Part shown: positions 15,731-24,561 of the stretch, piece after piece
Layout: each line of letters begins with the position of its first letter
Numbering within the stretch: the first letter of the stretch is position 1
Made by a program: the position numbers and the translations under genes
The notes under the pieces: model-generated
What the model was told of the DNA's origin: nothing
Databases searched by the model: none
The model's input: only the letters and a program-made list of their open reading frames with translations
Assembly (NCBI RefSeq): GCF_014145615.1
Contig: NZ_JACIVH010000074.1
Location: 173,331 to 237,330, forward strand
Reading direction: 5' to 3'
DNA length: 64,000 nt
From: Limosilactobacillus balticus
GTDB lineage: Bacteria > Bacillota > Bacilli > Lactobacillales > Lactobacillaceae

Positions 15731-16117
15731 TTATTTTTGCCTGTTTCTAATTTGCTTATTAATTCGATTAATATGTTGCTCTTCTAACAAGCGAATAAAA
15801 AGCCAAATAGCGATATAGACGATAATGAAAATTATAATGGTTTGCCAATTAAGTGGCCAATGATTGATTAGCATCATTACAGAATATAGAATAAAAGTCC
15901 CAATTAGGTGAATAATGAGAGCGATCGAATATGGTAGTTCTGTTTGAAATACAAAACTTAATTCCCCGATTAATCCACTAATAATGAACACTGTAAAGAC
16001 ACTAGTAGTAGAAACAGTCATATTAGGTGTGAGAAATGCAATAATTGCGAGATAAGTAATAGACCCGTAACCCATCCCACGAATAAAGTAACGAATACTC
16101 CTTTTTAAATTTATCAT
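15731..16117 (-). CDS. DUF3021 membrane protein
   Basis: A 128-residue protein with four predicted membrane helices and a basic C-terminal tail, typical of DUF3021. These proteins are nearly always encoded directly behind a LytTR regulator and are thought to be its membrane partner or antagonist. The start lies one base after the LytTR gene, so it is co-translated. It is the last gene of the ABC/LytTR operon running from 18278. A second DUF3021 of the same layout is at 30328-30774. Confidence 0.85.
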   Translation of the reverse strand: MINLKRSIRYFIRGMGYGSITYLAIIAFLTPNMTVSTTSVFTVFIISGLIGELSFVFQTELPYSIALIIHLIGTFILYSVMMLINHWPLNWQTIIIFIIVYIAIWLFIRLLEEQHINRINKQIRNRQK

Positions 16118-16118
16118 T

Positions 16119-16571
16119 TTATAGTCCCAATCTTCTTTCTAACTCTGGTAGATATTTCCGTGAAACATCGGCACGTTGATCAAAATTTAATTTAGCAATC
16201 ATGTTGCCAGTAAATCCAGCTTCTAAGGAAATTAAATGATTTAAATTAATAATGCCGTGTTTTGATACTTGAACAAAATTTTCGTTAAGCCTTGTTAATA
16301 CCTGATATAGTCGTCCGTTTGTTTGAATTACATCACTTTTTGTATAAAAAGAGAGAATGTTTTTGGTTACCTCTACCTTGATAAGCTCTGTTTGCTTTAT
16401 AGTTAAAATCCTGTCTTCTGTTTTTATTGGGATTAAAGAGCTACTTTTCTGATTATACTTATCTAAATAATTAAGCAGGTTAATAACTTTATCGTTTTTA
16501 GTAACAGCGTTCACAGTAATATTAAGATCGTCAGGACCTAGTAATGGATCTGCCTGAAAATGAATTTGCAC
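16119..16571 (-). CDS. LytTR-domain DNA-binding regulator
   Basis: A 150-residue transcription factor. The N-terminal about 45 residues (QADPLLGPDDLNITVNA) match the short leader seen in stand-alone LytTR proteins. A LytTR domain occupies about 50-148, with LTRLNENFVQVSKHGIINLN as its most typical part. There is no receiver domain, so it is not a classical response regulator. It is paired with DUF3021 downstream and lies two bases behind the ABC permease. It probably controls its own operon, perhaps through the inverted repeat at 18293-18322. Confidence 0.88.
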   Translation of the reverse strand: MQIHFQADPLLGPDDLNITVNAVTKNDKVINLLNYLDKYNQKSSSLIPIKTEDRILTIKQTELIKVEVTKNILSFYTKSDVIQTNGRLYQVLTRLNENFVQVSKHGIINLNHLISLEAGFTGNMIAKLNFDQRADVSRKYLPELERRLGL

Positions 16572-16573
16572 AA

Positions 16574-17425
16574 TTAACTCTTCCTCTGATATCGATTTGC
16601 CAAAACAGCTCCAAGACCTATTAAAACTATAGACATTCCCACAATCATTAATGCATTACTATAATTATTTAACTGATAACCATGAATCTTGAAGTGGATA
16701 CCCAGATATTCAATCATTTGGTACCGACTAGATGGCGGTAAAAATTTTTTGCTTAGTTTATTTAGTAGAAGGCTTCGCAAGCTAGCAGCCTCATAACTAC
16801 TTGGAAATAATTTTACTACAAATTGTGCTGATTTGGATAATGTTCCATAGGGCATATAAGTAGCGATCATAAATCCGGAAGCTGCGCCAATTATGGCAGA
16901 AAGGCGGCTAAAAGTCGTAGAAGAATGGATTAGGTCAACAATAATTAAATTAACAGCACTTGCGCCAATTGCACCTAAAACAATAAAAACTAATCCGGGA
17001 AGCAATGCAGTAGTTGGAATAGTAATATTATCTACTAAAATAAAGTAAACTGCCATGATGAAGAATGTAATGATCTGCATTAGTGTGCTAATAAATATTG
17101 TTGCAGTTAAATAGCTACAATTAATTTGGAACGGTGTCAAATCAGTTAGACTTAAATCATCCCATGTTCGACTTTCTCGATCTTTGACTAATTGACCAAG
17201 AGCTTGAAATGAAGTGGTAATACCGGCGATGGCGACAATTCCACTAATCATCCATAAATCTAACATTTCTTTTGCATGAGGCAATGATTGCCATGAAGAT
17301 ATCAGGTTTTGTTGCAAAAAACCAATATAAATAAAGAATGAAATTAAAGCACCAAGGCAAGACATCAAGACACCAATCTTATTAGCAAAGTAAATCTTTA
17401 AGTTTCTTTTAATTAACGCAATCAT
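16574..17425 (-). CDS. ABC transporter permease (ABC-2 type)
   Basis: A 283-residue membrane protein with six predicted helices, of the ABC-2 export type. ATG 17425 is chosen because GGAAAGGAG stands at the right distance within the end of the ATPase gene and because the residues that follow (MIALIKRNLKIYF) are a typical ABC-2 N-terminus. A longer frame to 17557 would only duplicate out-of-frame sequence of the ATPase. The stop of the ATPase lies one base away. With that ATPase it forms an exporter whose substrate (drug, peptide or lipid) cannot be told from sequence. Confidence 0.85.
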   Translation of the reverse strand: MIALIKRNLKIYFANKIGVLMSCLGALISFFIYIGFLQQNLISSWQSLPHAKEMLDLWMISGIVAIAGITTSFQALGQLVKDRESRTWDDLSLTDLTPFQINCSYLTATIFISTLMQIITFFIMAVYFILVDNITIPTTALLPGLVFIVLGAIGASAVNLIIVDLIHSSTTFSRLSAIIGAASGFMIATYMPYGTLSKSAQFVVKLFPSSYEAASLRSLLLNKLSKKFLPPSSRYQMIEYLGIHFKIHGYQLNNYSNALMIVGMSIVLIGLGAVLANRYQRKS

Positions 17426-17426
17426 A

Positions 17427-18278
17427 TTATTGAAGCTCCTTTCCGGTAATTTTGACAAAAGCATCGTTAATTGAACCGGGGGTATATGAGAAGTTAATGA
17501 TATACTCTTGATTGCTATGTAGTAATGTAATAACTTCTGAACAATTAAGACCATCAAAAGAAAATTTTTGAGGTGTTAATTGTTTCTCAGGGTAGTTAGT
17601 TTGTAGCTTATGTCCATTTGTTGTAACCACTAATTTAGTTGGTGCATAATGTTGTTTAATATCAGTTGCTGAGCCAGAAACTAAAATTTTGCCGTTTTCT
17701 AAGATATACATTTGATCGGCATTTTCGGCTTCTTCTAAGTAATGAGTTGTTAGAAAAATAGTTAGACCATGTTCATTTTGTAGCCTTTGAAGGAGGTTCC
17801 AAATAACAAGTCGCGTTTGTAAATCCAATCCAGTTGTCGGTTCATCAAGGAAAAGAATATCTGGGTCGGTAATCAAGGCACGAGTGATATCAACCCTGCG
17901 TCGCTGTCCACCAGATAATGTTCCATAGCGCTGATTTAGAAAATGGGTGAGGCCCATTAGGCTAATTAACTGGTGAACCCATTCAGTATGATCTTCATGA
18001 TATAAGTTTGATCTAAAGTTAAGATTATCTTTAACTGAAAGTTCTTTATCGAGAATGCTATCTTGGAAGACAACGCCAATTTTTATTCCTTGACGGCGTG
18101 TGATTATCCCCGAGGTTGGCGTCATTAAACCAGTAAGAAGATTGATAGTAGTTGATTTACCTGCACCATTAGTACCTAGGTAAGCAATTAATTGACCACG
18201 ATCGATCTGTAAATTTACGTTATCTAGAGCTAATTTTGTTCCGTATCTTTTAGTAAGATTATTTGCTTTAATTAACAT
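17427..18278 (-). CDS. ABC transporter ATP-binding protein
   Basis: A 283-residue nucleotide-binding subunit with Walker A GTNGAGKST (about 36-44), signature LSGGQ (about 121), Walker B DILFLDEPTTGL (about 138-149) and a switch His in TTHYLEEAE. This is the DrrA/CcmA-like subclass that pairs with ABC-2 permeases. A GGAGG site lies upstream of the start. It is the first gene of a four-gene operon (ATPase, permease, LytTR, DUF3021). An 11-bp inverted repeat sits in the promoter region just upstream. Confidence 0.93.
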   Translation of the reverse strand: MLIKANNLTKRYGTKLALDNVNLQIDRGQLIAYLGTNGAGKSTTINLLTGLMTPTSGIITRRQGIKIGVVFQDSILDKELSVKDNLNFRSNLYHEDHTEWVHQLISLMGLTHFLNQRYGTLSGGQRRRVDITRALITDPDILFLDEPTTGLDLQTRLVIWNLLQRLQNEHGLTIFLTTHYLEEAENADQMYILENGKILVSGSATDIKQHYAPTKLVVTTNGHKLQTNYPEKQLTPQKFSFDGLNCSEVITLLHSNQEYIINFSYTPGSINDAFVKITGKELQ

Positions 18279-18292
18279 GATTAGAATACCTC

Positions 18293-18322
18293 CTGATATA
18301 TTTGATAGTGTAAATATATCAG
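18293..18322 (-). promoter_or_regulatory. Perfect inverted repeat upstream of the ABC/LytTR operon
   Basis: CTGATATATTT (18293-18303) and AAATATATCAG (18312-18322) form an 11-bp perfect inverted repeat with an 8-nt spacer, ending about 14 bases from the ATPase start. Its position between promoter and SD suggests an operator. Which protein binds is unknown; the LytTR protein of the operon is the obvious candidate. Confidence 0.5.
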
Positions 18323-18553
18323 TAAAAACAATATTTGTGATTGATAGAAAGATAAGTGGTTAATATATGAATATGAAATGCAATTATGGTTAACTAAAAA
18401 TAGTACTCAAATTTGAGGAACTGAGTGCTATGTAAACTTTAATATCATCTTTGAATGTGGATTCCATGTTGGGGTGGAAGTAGGCTTTGGTGTTAGTATA
18501 AGGCACATAAAGCAATTTATCGTATAATTAAAGTAAAAACGAGGTAAGGAGAA

Positions 18554-18876
18554 ATGAATGATATCTCTAAAAGCGACTGGCAATTATATAACAAGTTACT
18601 CCCGGAATGGCAAGAAAGATATATGCATCGACTTAACCAAGAATACAAAAAATATTAGATGGCGAGGGTTCACCATCTAATATTTTTTGGAAGCTGGAAA
18701 AACGAATAAAGGCGGATAGAAAATCACCGGGGGTTATTGTTGAGGTATCGAAAAACTCCATGTTTCAAACTTTACTGCAGTTAATATCAGAGAAGGTAAT
18801 TACAGATGAAGATTTAAATGGTTTTAGTGAAGAATTAAGAGACGGGATTAATGATGTTGTTAAACGATTTGGCTAA
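18554..18876 (+). pseudogene. Small protein gene interrupted by a frameshift at an A run
   Basis: A strong AAGGAG site precedes ATG 18554. The frame (MNDISKSDWQLYNKLLPEWQ at the start) stops at TAG after 34 codons. Directly at the A6 run before that stop, a -1 shift opens a frame that continues ILDGEGSPSNIFWKLEKR to TAA 18874-18876. This gives one coherent protein of about 107 residues. A 17-bp perfect hairpin (18646-18689) begins at the A run. This is either an indel in the homopolymer or, less likely, a site where the ribosome or polymerase slips. Family unknown to me. Confidence 0.55.
18646..18689. terminator. 17-bp perfect hairpin with flanking A and T runs
   Basis: Positions 18646-18662 pair with 18673-18689 without mismatch, and the arms end in A6 and T6. 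The shape is that of a bidirectional terminator. It lies inside the reconstructed 107-codon gene, so it either ends the short 34-codon message or is a coincidence of coding sequence. Confidence 0.55.
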
Positions 18877-19414
18877 AAAGATGCCAACGACTGAAATGAC
18901 TGCAATATTAATTGATGTTCTTAACCCCGAAGATAACGAAATAAAGGAACGGCAAAATGTTGCTGAGATGGTCAATGTGACAGATAGAAGCGTTGCAGTA
19001 ACTCCCTTAGCACCGACAACTACTGCGTACATTAACCATATGTATTATCAAACCTATTTTGTTAGTCCTGAGGCAGGAGTAGCCAGCTTATTGCCTTGCT
19101 ATTGGAGTTATGCTGAATGTTTTAAACGAATGAATGAATCTGTTCATCATACCAGAGCAACTTATCAAGCCTTTATTGATCAATATGCTAGTTCTACTTT
19201 TCAACAGAGCAATGCAAAACTAATTGGGTTAATAGATAATTTAGCAGAGCAGGCTGACGCAGAAACTAAAAAGCAAATGCAAACAGCCTTTAATCTCAGC
19301 TCTGACTATGAATTAATGTATTGGAAAATGTGCTATAACCATGAACAGTGGCCACATCAATGTTTTAATAAACAGAATGACTTTGATCAATTAGCACTGG
19401 AACTAAAAAGATGA
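18851..19414 (+). CDS. TenA-family protein, N-terminally truncated
   Basis: The encoded residues from about 11 on match the C-terminal two thirds of TenA (thiaminase II / aminopyrimidine aminohydrolase). PLAPTTTAYINHMYY is followed by SLLPCYWSYAE, in which the Cys occupies the catalytic position, and the C-terminal YELMYWKMCYN region is present. TenA proteins are about 215-225 residues. Here roughly the first 40-50 residues, with part of the active site, are missing, and the frame runs into the end of the upstream broken gene. No ribosome binding site is seen for ATG 18851 or ATG 18881. Probably non-functional in thiamin salvage. Confidence 0.6.
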   Translation: MMLLNDLAKKMPTTEMTAILIDVLNPEDNEIKERQNVAEMVNVTDRSVAVTPLAPTTTAYINHMYYQTYFVSPEAGVASLLPCYWSYAECFKRMNESVHHTRATYQAFIDQYASSTFQQSNAKLIGLIDNLAEQADAETKKQMQTAFNLSSDYELMYWKMCYNHEQWPHQCFNKQNDFDQLALELKR

Positions 19415-19423
19415 GAAGAAGAA

Positions 19424-19927
19424 ATGCAAAATAGCTATTTTAAGATTATTCCTCTTAAAGATCACCAGCTTAAAGAAGCAAGTTTGGTCGTTAAGAAATG
19501 TTGGCAGGAAAACTATAAAGGAATTTTTCCGCCAGACCAATTAGCAAAACTAGATGAACGAATTTGGCAACAAGCAATGGGAAGTACGGGGCGTCATAAC
19601 TTAATCGCCCTAGTTGGAAATAAAATCGTGGGACTTATTAGTTATGGAGTACCCCTTCAAATAGGAAAATTTCCTAAAGATTACGGCGAATTAATGAGTA
19701 TTTATGTTCTAACTAAGTATCATGAAAAAGGCATTGGTACAGCTTTGATGCAAGAAGCAATGCAAGGGTTGGTAAGACTGGGGTATAGCCATGCAGCCTT
19801 ATGGGTAGAAGAGGAAAATCAGTCCGCAATTAAATTTTATAAACGGAAAGGATGGCAAAAAACCGGAAAATATCAAAAGCAAATCATTCTTGGACAAAAA
19901 GTTAATCTATTACAATACCAAAAATAG
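19424..19927 (+). CDS. GNAT-family N-acetyltransferase
   Basis: A 167-residue acetyltransferase of the GNAT fold. The acetyl-CoA-binding motif A is LMSIYVLTKYHEKGIGTALM (about 88-107), with the pyrophosphate loop EKGIG, followed by motif B AIKFYKRKGW (about 131-140). The substrate is unknown; the closest style is the ribosomal-protein/small-amine group. It follows the TenA-like gene by nine bases and may share its transcript. Length and motifs are complete. A bidirectional terminator follows at 19988-20030. Confidence 0.88.
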   Translation: MQNSYFKIIPLKDHQLKEASLVVKKCWQENYKGIFPPDQLAKLDERIWQQAMGSTGRHNLIALVGNKIVGLISYGVPLQIGKFPKDYGELMSIYVLTKYHEKGIGTALMQEAMQGLVRLGYSHAALWVEEENQSAIKFYKRKGWQKTGKYQKQIILGQKVNLLQYQK

Positions 19928-19987
19928 GGAAGATTTTACTAACCATTTTGAAGTACGATGACTAAATGTTAACCCCATCAATAAAAC

Positions 19988-20030
19988 AAGAGTGCAATAC
20001 AAATAAAGTTCATTTGTACGCACTCTTTTT
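19988..20030. terminator. Bidirectional terminator
   Basis: AAGAGTGC pairs with GCACTCTT, and inside it TACAAAT pairs with ATTTGTA. A T run follows on the plus strand. It serves the GNAT gene and the convergent Rpn-type gene. Confidence 0.8.
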
Positions 20031-20031
20031 A

Positions 20032-20874
20032 TTAGCCGAGAAACTTATCATATTCGTCATCAGTTAAGTTGTATTTTTCGGTAACTTTTTGTTTAACGAT
20101 CTCTGGTTTAATATTGAGTTCGTAGAGAGAGTCAATTAACTTTTTTATGTCCTCTTTGCGAACTTCCATTTTAGCTTCCCTTTTAGTGTCCATTAAATTT
20201 AATTCGTACTTCATAAAGCCATTTCTCCTTTCTGGATCTTGTTTGACTTTATCAACTTCATCTTGAATTTGAGCAATAAATCTACTCTTATTGTCGCCTT
20301 GATTACACATTAAAGCAAGGAAACTCTTAATCGGTTCATCACTTTTATCAAAGTTTTTAGCAAGGGCATTAAAAATAACGACAGTCCGATTATCACCAAA
20401 TTTCAGGTTATGGTCTCTAGTGCAAGTAAGATTAAATTCATATTGTGCCCATCCCTGCTTAAAATAATCAAAATTGCAGAACATAATAACATAAGTAGGG
20501 TAGTCTTTGAGTACTGAATAATCATCTCCAGGTCTTAATAGACCGTGATCAATCTGTTCTTGATAGTAACGCAACCGTGCTGGTAAGTTATTTTGGTTAT
20601 TAACTTGCATCTCAATGACAATGATATTATTTTTATCATCACGGACATAGACATCAAAGCGAACGCGATGGGCACCAACGATACTAATATCTTTTTGGGT
20701 GTCTAACTGGATAATCTCTTTTGCTTTAAGGTTTGGCAGAGCCCTATTAATTAACTCTAAGCATATTTCTTTATTTTGCATTACTAGTCCAAACATTGGA
20801 TCACTAGTAATTGTTATCTTTTGCCACTTGTCATAGATTAAGGCAATTTGTTCTTCGCGTGATAGATTATTCAT
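20032..20874 (-). CDS. Rpn-family PD-(D/E)XK nuclease / transposase-like protein
   Basis: A 280-residue member of the PD-(D/E)XK nuclease family transposase group (Rpn-like, PF12784). The nuclease core is readable as RVRFDVYVRD (about 70-79) followed by NIIVIEMQVNNQ (about 83-94), the D..ExQ variant of this family, and then YYQEQ. The C-terminal about 60 residues are charged and helical, with a tail (VTEKYNLTDDEYDKFL) seen in many members. Family members are recombination-promoting nucleases or toxin-like DNases of uncertain role. A TAAGGAG site precedes the start. It is monocistronic and convergent with the GNAT gene. Confidence 0.85.
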   Translation of the reverse strand: MNNLSREEQIALIYDKWQKITITSDPMFGLVMQNKEICLELINRALPNLKAKEIIQLDTQKDISIVGAHRVRFDVYVRDDKNNIIVIEMQVNNQNNLPARLRYYQEQIDHGLLRPGDDYSVLKDYPTYVIMFCNFDYFKQGWAQYEFNLTCTRDHNLKFGDNRTVVIFNALAKNFDKSDEPIKSFLALMCNQGDNKSRFIAQIQDEVDKVKQDPERRNGFMKYELNLMDTKREAKMEVRKEDIKKLIDSLYELNIKPEIVKQKVTEKYNLTDDEYDKFLG

Positions 20875-21109
20875 AAATTTACTCCTTAAGAATTTTTGCT
20901 TCTAAAAGAATATATACGTAAATAATCTATTTTTGCACCAAAAAATTTAGCCTTCCTTACTTTACTTTGAATCCTCGCTTAGAACAACGAAGAATTAGTA
21001 TTAATAGATTTTTGGTTAATATTTTTTTACTACAAAGCAAACTTTTTGTACCTTATCCATCATTTAAGTTACACTTGATTCAATAATGTAAGAATCTGGA
21101 GGGATGAAC

Positions 21110-22435
21110 ATGAAAAAGTATGATGATATTCTGATCGGATCGGGACCAGCAGCCTACAAAATGGCTAATCTTTTGGCTAAAACTGACCATAAAGTATTGG
21201 TAATCGAGGGCTTCGAATATGGGGGTACTTGTCCTAATTATGGATGTGAACCCAAAATTTTTCTGGAAGGAGCTGCCCGGACTGTCCTCCAATCTCAGCA
21301 ACTTCTCGGTCGAGGCATTAGTCAACCAGCAAAATTAGATTGGAAAGCATTAATGCAGACTAAGCTTGAGCGGTTCGATCCATGGCCAGATGAAACTCGC
21401 AATATTATTAAGAAAAATCATGATATTGAAGACGGCTACGCAAGTTTTGTTGATAACCATACTATTACTGTAAACGGTCACCAATACCAGGCCAATCATA
21501 TTATCATTGCGACGGGGCAAACGCCAAATATTCTGGATATTTCTGGTAAAGAATATCTTCATACCAGCTATGACCTCCTCTCGTTAAAAGAACTTCCACA
21601 ACGGATTACGATAATCGGTGCTGGCTTTGTTGGCTTAGAGTTAGCAACCCTTGTAGCAGCTGCTGGCGCTGAGGTAACAATCATTGTTCACTCCGACCGC
21701 GCCCTTCGTGAATTTACAAGGGCGGAAGATGAAGCGCTAGTTAATGCGATGCAGCAACGGGGAATAAAATTTAGCTTTAATACTGATACCCAAAAAGTAA
21801 GTCAAGGGAAAGATGGCTTGCTTGTTACGACTGATCAAGGGGAAATACAGACTGACTATGTTCTTGATGCAACTGGTCGCCATCCAAATATTGAAAAATT
21901 AGCATTGGAAAACACTGATATTAAGTATGATCGTCATGGTATTAATGTCGATGGTCACTTGATGACAATGGTTGACGGTGTGTACGCAATTGGGGATGTT
22001 GTTAATCGGAAACAACCTAAATTAACTCCGGTCGCTGAATTTGAAGGTCAATATCTTTTTGACTACTTAACTGGTAAAACAGATCAAGATATTGTTTACC
22101 CAACAATTGGACAAGCGGCTTTTATATTCCCAGAGGTTGCCCGTGCTGGTGTTAATCCCGATGATGTTGCTAACGACTCACAATATCAAGTAAAGACAGT
22201 AGCGCTGAAATACAGTAGTCTTTACGCTGGTCAAAATGATCAAGTTAGTACCCTTACCTTAGTCTTTAAAGATCAACAACTAGTAGGAGCAAGTGAAATT
22301 GGCGATTACGCGGCTGATGATATTAATAACTTCTTGCCAATTATTGGTTTAAAGATTAATGGGGATGAGTATCGCCAAAAAGTAATGGCAATTTATCCAA
22401 CGTTAGGCGATAAGGTTGCTGGATTGTTACCTTAA
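21110..22435 (+). CDS. FAD/NAD(P)-dependent disulfide oxidoreductase (class I)
   Basis: A 441-residue flavoprotein of the glutathione reductase / mercuric reductase group. The FAD-binding motif IGSGPAAYKMA is at the N-terminus. The redox-active pair GGTCPNYGCEPK is at about 38-49. The NAD(P)-binding GAGFVGLELA is near 171, and YAIGDVVN (about 290) closes the FAD domain. The dimer-interface domain lacks the usual C-terminal His-Pro and ends GLLP, so a glutathione/thiol substrate is not certain. ATG 21110 is chosen because GGAGGG directly abuts the alternative ATG at 21104. A terminator follows. Confidence 0.88.
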   Translation: MKKYDDILIGSGPAAYKMANLLAKTDHKVLVIEGFEYGGTCPNYGCEPKIFLEGAARTVLQSQQLLGRGISQPAKLDWKALMQTKLERFDPWPDETRNIIKKNHDIEDGYASFVDNHTITVNGHQYQANHIIIATGQTPNILDISGKEYLHTSYDLLSLKELPQRITIIGAGFVGLELATLVAAAGAEVTIIVHSDRALREFTRAEDEALVNAMQQRGIKFSFNTDTQKVSQGKDGLLVTTDQGEIQTDYVLDATGRHPNIEKLALENTDIKYDRHGINVDGHLMTMVDGVYAIGDVVNRKQPKLTPVAEFEGQYLFDYLTGKTDQDIVYPTIGQAAFIFPEVARAGVNPDDVANDSQYQVKTVALKYSSLYAGQNDQVSTLTLVFKDQQLVGASEIGDYAADDINNFLPIIGLKINGDEYRQKVMAIYPTLGDKVAGLLP

Positions 22436-22440
22436 GTAAT

Positions 22441-22475
22441 AAAAATCTCTTCTGTGAATTCGGAAGAGATTTTTT
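22441..22475 (+). terminator. Rho-independent terminator
   Basis: AAAAATCTCTTC pairs with GAAGAGATTTTT around a short loop, followed by Ts. It lies six bases after the flavoprotein stop. Confidence 0.85.
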
Positions 22476-22530
22476 CCTCTTTGTTATATAGTACAATACA
22501 AATACAAACTTAAAAGCTAGGGTATTATCA

Positions 22531-23070
22531 ATGACTATATTTGTAATTCTATTAATCTATAAATTTATTAAGGGAACCTTTGAATATGAAAAGGTAACAC
22601 GATTTGAGCTAATAATTATCCCCGTGTATTCCGCAATTATGATGGTCTTGAGTTTAGAAAACGTTAGATCTTTAACAGCATTTGGCCTTACAATTATTCT
22701 CTTAATCCTCGGAGGTTCAATTGGTTTTCTTCAAGCTAGTCAGACGCAAATCAAGGATACCAACAAACTAGATTCCCATCAGCGACCGATTTTGAAGGTT
22801 AAGAGAAATTGGCCGTATCTTGTGGGCTGGCTTGTTTCATTTGCAATTGGAATCAGTGTTGAAGTATTTTATGGGGCCCATATTGACACGACGGAAGTAT
22901 CACATGAACTATTTGAAGAGGTTCTAAAAGACTTATCCGCAATCGCCTTTTTCCGCAGTCACAACGCTTGGTTCATATGGGTGTTAAATGTGGCAACTAG
23001 TTTTACTTATGGAGCCTGCTTAATGGTTCGCTATCCCAAGATTAGAGAAGCAGTGCGACGAAAGAAATAA
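22531..23070 (+). CDS. Four-helix membrane protein, paralogue of 31418-31987
   Basis: A 179-residue protein with about four membrane helices and a basic end. The N-terminus (LIYKFIKGTFEYEKVTRFEL) and the segment FIWVLNVATSFTYGACLMV near the end match the protein at 31418-31987 position by position, including IIIPVY, KRNWPYL and a YPKIREA ending. The family is unknown to me. The gene stands alone, upstream of a decayed tetR on the other strand. Coding status is supported by this second copy, which keeps reading frame and helix layout. Confidence 0.75.
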   Translation: MTIFVILLIYKFIKGTFEYEKVTRFELIIIPVYSAIMMVLSLENVRSLTAFGLTIILLILGGSIGFLQASQTQIKDTNKLDSHQRPILKVKRNWPYLVGWLVSFAIGISVEVFYGAHIDTTEVSHELFEEVLKDLSAIAFFRSHNAWFIWVLNVATSFTYGACLMVRYPKIREAVRRKK

Positions 23071-23078
23071 AGGCATTA

Positions 23079-23539
23079 TCATTTATACCTCTTTACAAAA
23101 AGATTAAAGATAATATTGTATTGAGCACCAGCAAGTCCAAATAAGTTGATTTTTTCATCAATGGTCATTCGATAAGGATACCGTTTCAGTAAATGTTTAT
23201 TAATTTCTTCTAGGTATATATGAGATAAGCCTGCTTTATCAATTGCAACAATTGCATCCTTATCTTTTAGTAGATATTGCCCTACTTCTTGAATATATTT
23301 TTTCTGAAATCGTTCTTTGATTGTTTTTGGATGATATTGTTAAGATCCTGTTGAATTAAAAAACGAATTAAGTCTACTTTGTCAGAAAAGTAGCGGTAAA
23401 AGGTTGAACGAGCAATTCCGGCACGAACAACTAATTTACTAATAGCAATTTTGTCAAGGGTTTCTTTATCCATTAATTCTAATAATGCTATTTTTAGTGA
23501 TTCAAAAATAACTTGTCTTTCTTATTCTCGTTTATTCAT
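23079..23539 (-). pseudogene. Decayed TetR-family regulator
   Basis: Reading from ATG 23539, with GGAG eight bases upstream, a TAA occurs at codon 6 (MNKRE then stop). The frame then continues with a typical TetR helix-turn-helix (LVVRAGIARSTFYRYFSDK). A second lesion, a frameshift in an A run near 23300, breaks the C-terminal domain, which resumes in another frame (KDKDAIVAIDKAGLSH) to TGA 23079. Two independent lesions mark it as a pseudogene. It is divergent from the alpha/beta hydrolase at 23628, which it probably once repressed. Confidence 0.85.
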
Positions 23540-23627
23540 GGACATTTCTCCTTCTATTGTTCGAACTTATTCTGTTTAAATTTATTACTCTTAATAATAG
23601 CTTATGATTATTAAGGAGTGAAATAGC

Positions 23628-24477
23628 ATGAACGAAATTAAGATGATTAAAATTAAAGCAAATGAACAAATTTTTGAAGTTCGTGTTGCAGGATTGAGTA
23701 ATCGAGGTAGTCTAGTTGTTCTTTTACATGGTTTTCCTGAGAGTTCATTGATGTGGGAACCATTAATGATAAGACTTGCTAAAGCTGGATATCGAGTTGT
23801 TGCACCAAATCAGAGAGGATACTTATCAACTGCTCGCCCCCCAAGGATATAAAAATTATGCAATGCAGGTATTAGCTAAAGACGTTATTGAAATTGCACG
23901 AAAAGTGGTTTTTAATAAACAGTTTCTTTTAGTTGGTCATGATATTGGCGCAGTCGTTGGTTGGACAACTACAACTCTTTATTCTGAGTTGATTAAAACC
24001 TGGACTGCTTTATCTGTTCCTGATTGGCCGGCTTATTTATGGGCACTGAATAATGATCCAATACAGAAGAAAAAAGGACACTACGTTCATACATTTCAGC
24101 ATAAATATATACCAGAATTAATGTTATCAGCGTTTAATTATCGTATTTTACGGAAATTATGGGCTGACTTTCCTGAAGCTACAATTGATACTTACTTAAA
24201 CCTTTTTTCAGAAAAGGGTGCTTTAACAGCTGTGGTTAATTGGTACCGAGCGCTCTTAAAATTGCCACAAATTACTTATACGCCAGTAACAGTTCCAACT
24301 AAATTTATTTGGGGTAATCAAGATTTAGCAATTGCTCGTGGTGGTGTAAATAAAAATCGTGATTATGTTAATGGACCTTATGAATTTGTAGAACTTAACA
24401 CTGGCCATTGGTTTATGGAGTTTAACCAGAATAAAATTTGCCATGAAATTACCAGTCATATTCAAAAGTATAATTAA
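23628..24477 (+). pseudogene. Alpha/beta hydrolase (epoxide-hydrolase-like), frameshifted
   Basis: The N-terminal part from ATG 23628 has the oxyanion motif VLLHGFPESSLMW and then APNQRGY. Right after it a C6 run (23838-23843) puts the frame out, ending at TAA about 23852. The frame one base over resumes with ARPQGYKNYAMQVLAKDVIE and runs to 24477, with the nucleophile elbow GHDIG (Asp type, as in epoxide hydrolases and haloalkane dehalogenases) and a final GHWFMEF. Removing one C restores a protein of about 283 residues. It is either a pseudogene or a homopolymer sequencing error. The divergent regulator is also broken. Confidence 0.85.
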
Positions 24478-24561
24478 GTTTACTGAATACAAGATCTTAT
24501 TAAAGTAAACCTAAATATGCTAAACTTTAGTAAGAGCATGTGATTTAGGAGGAGTCATCTA

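Noticed and set aside
17428..17557. Longer N-terminus for the ABC permease
   Set aside because: It would overlap the ATPase gene by 130 bp out of frame, and the real SD and typical N-terminus are at 17425.
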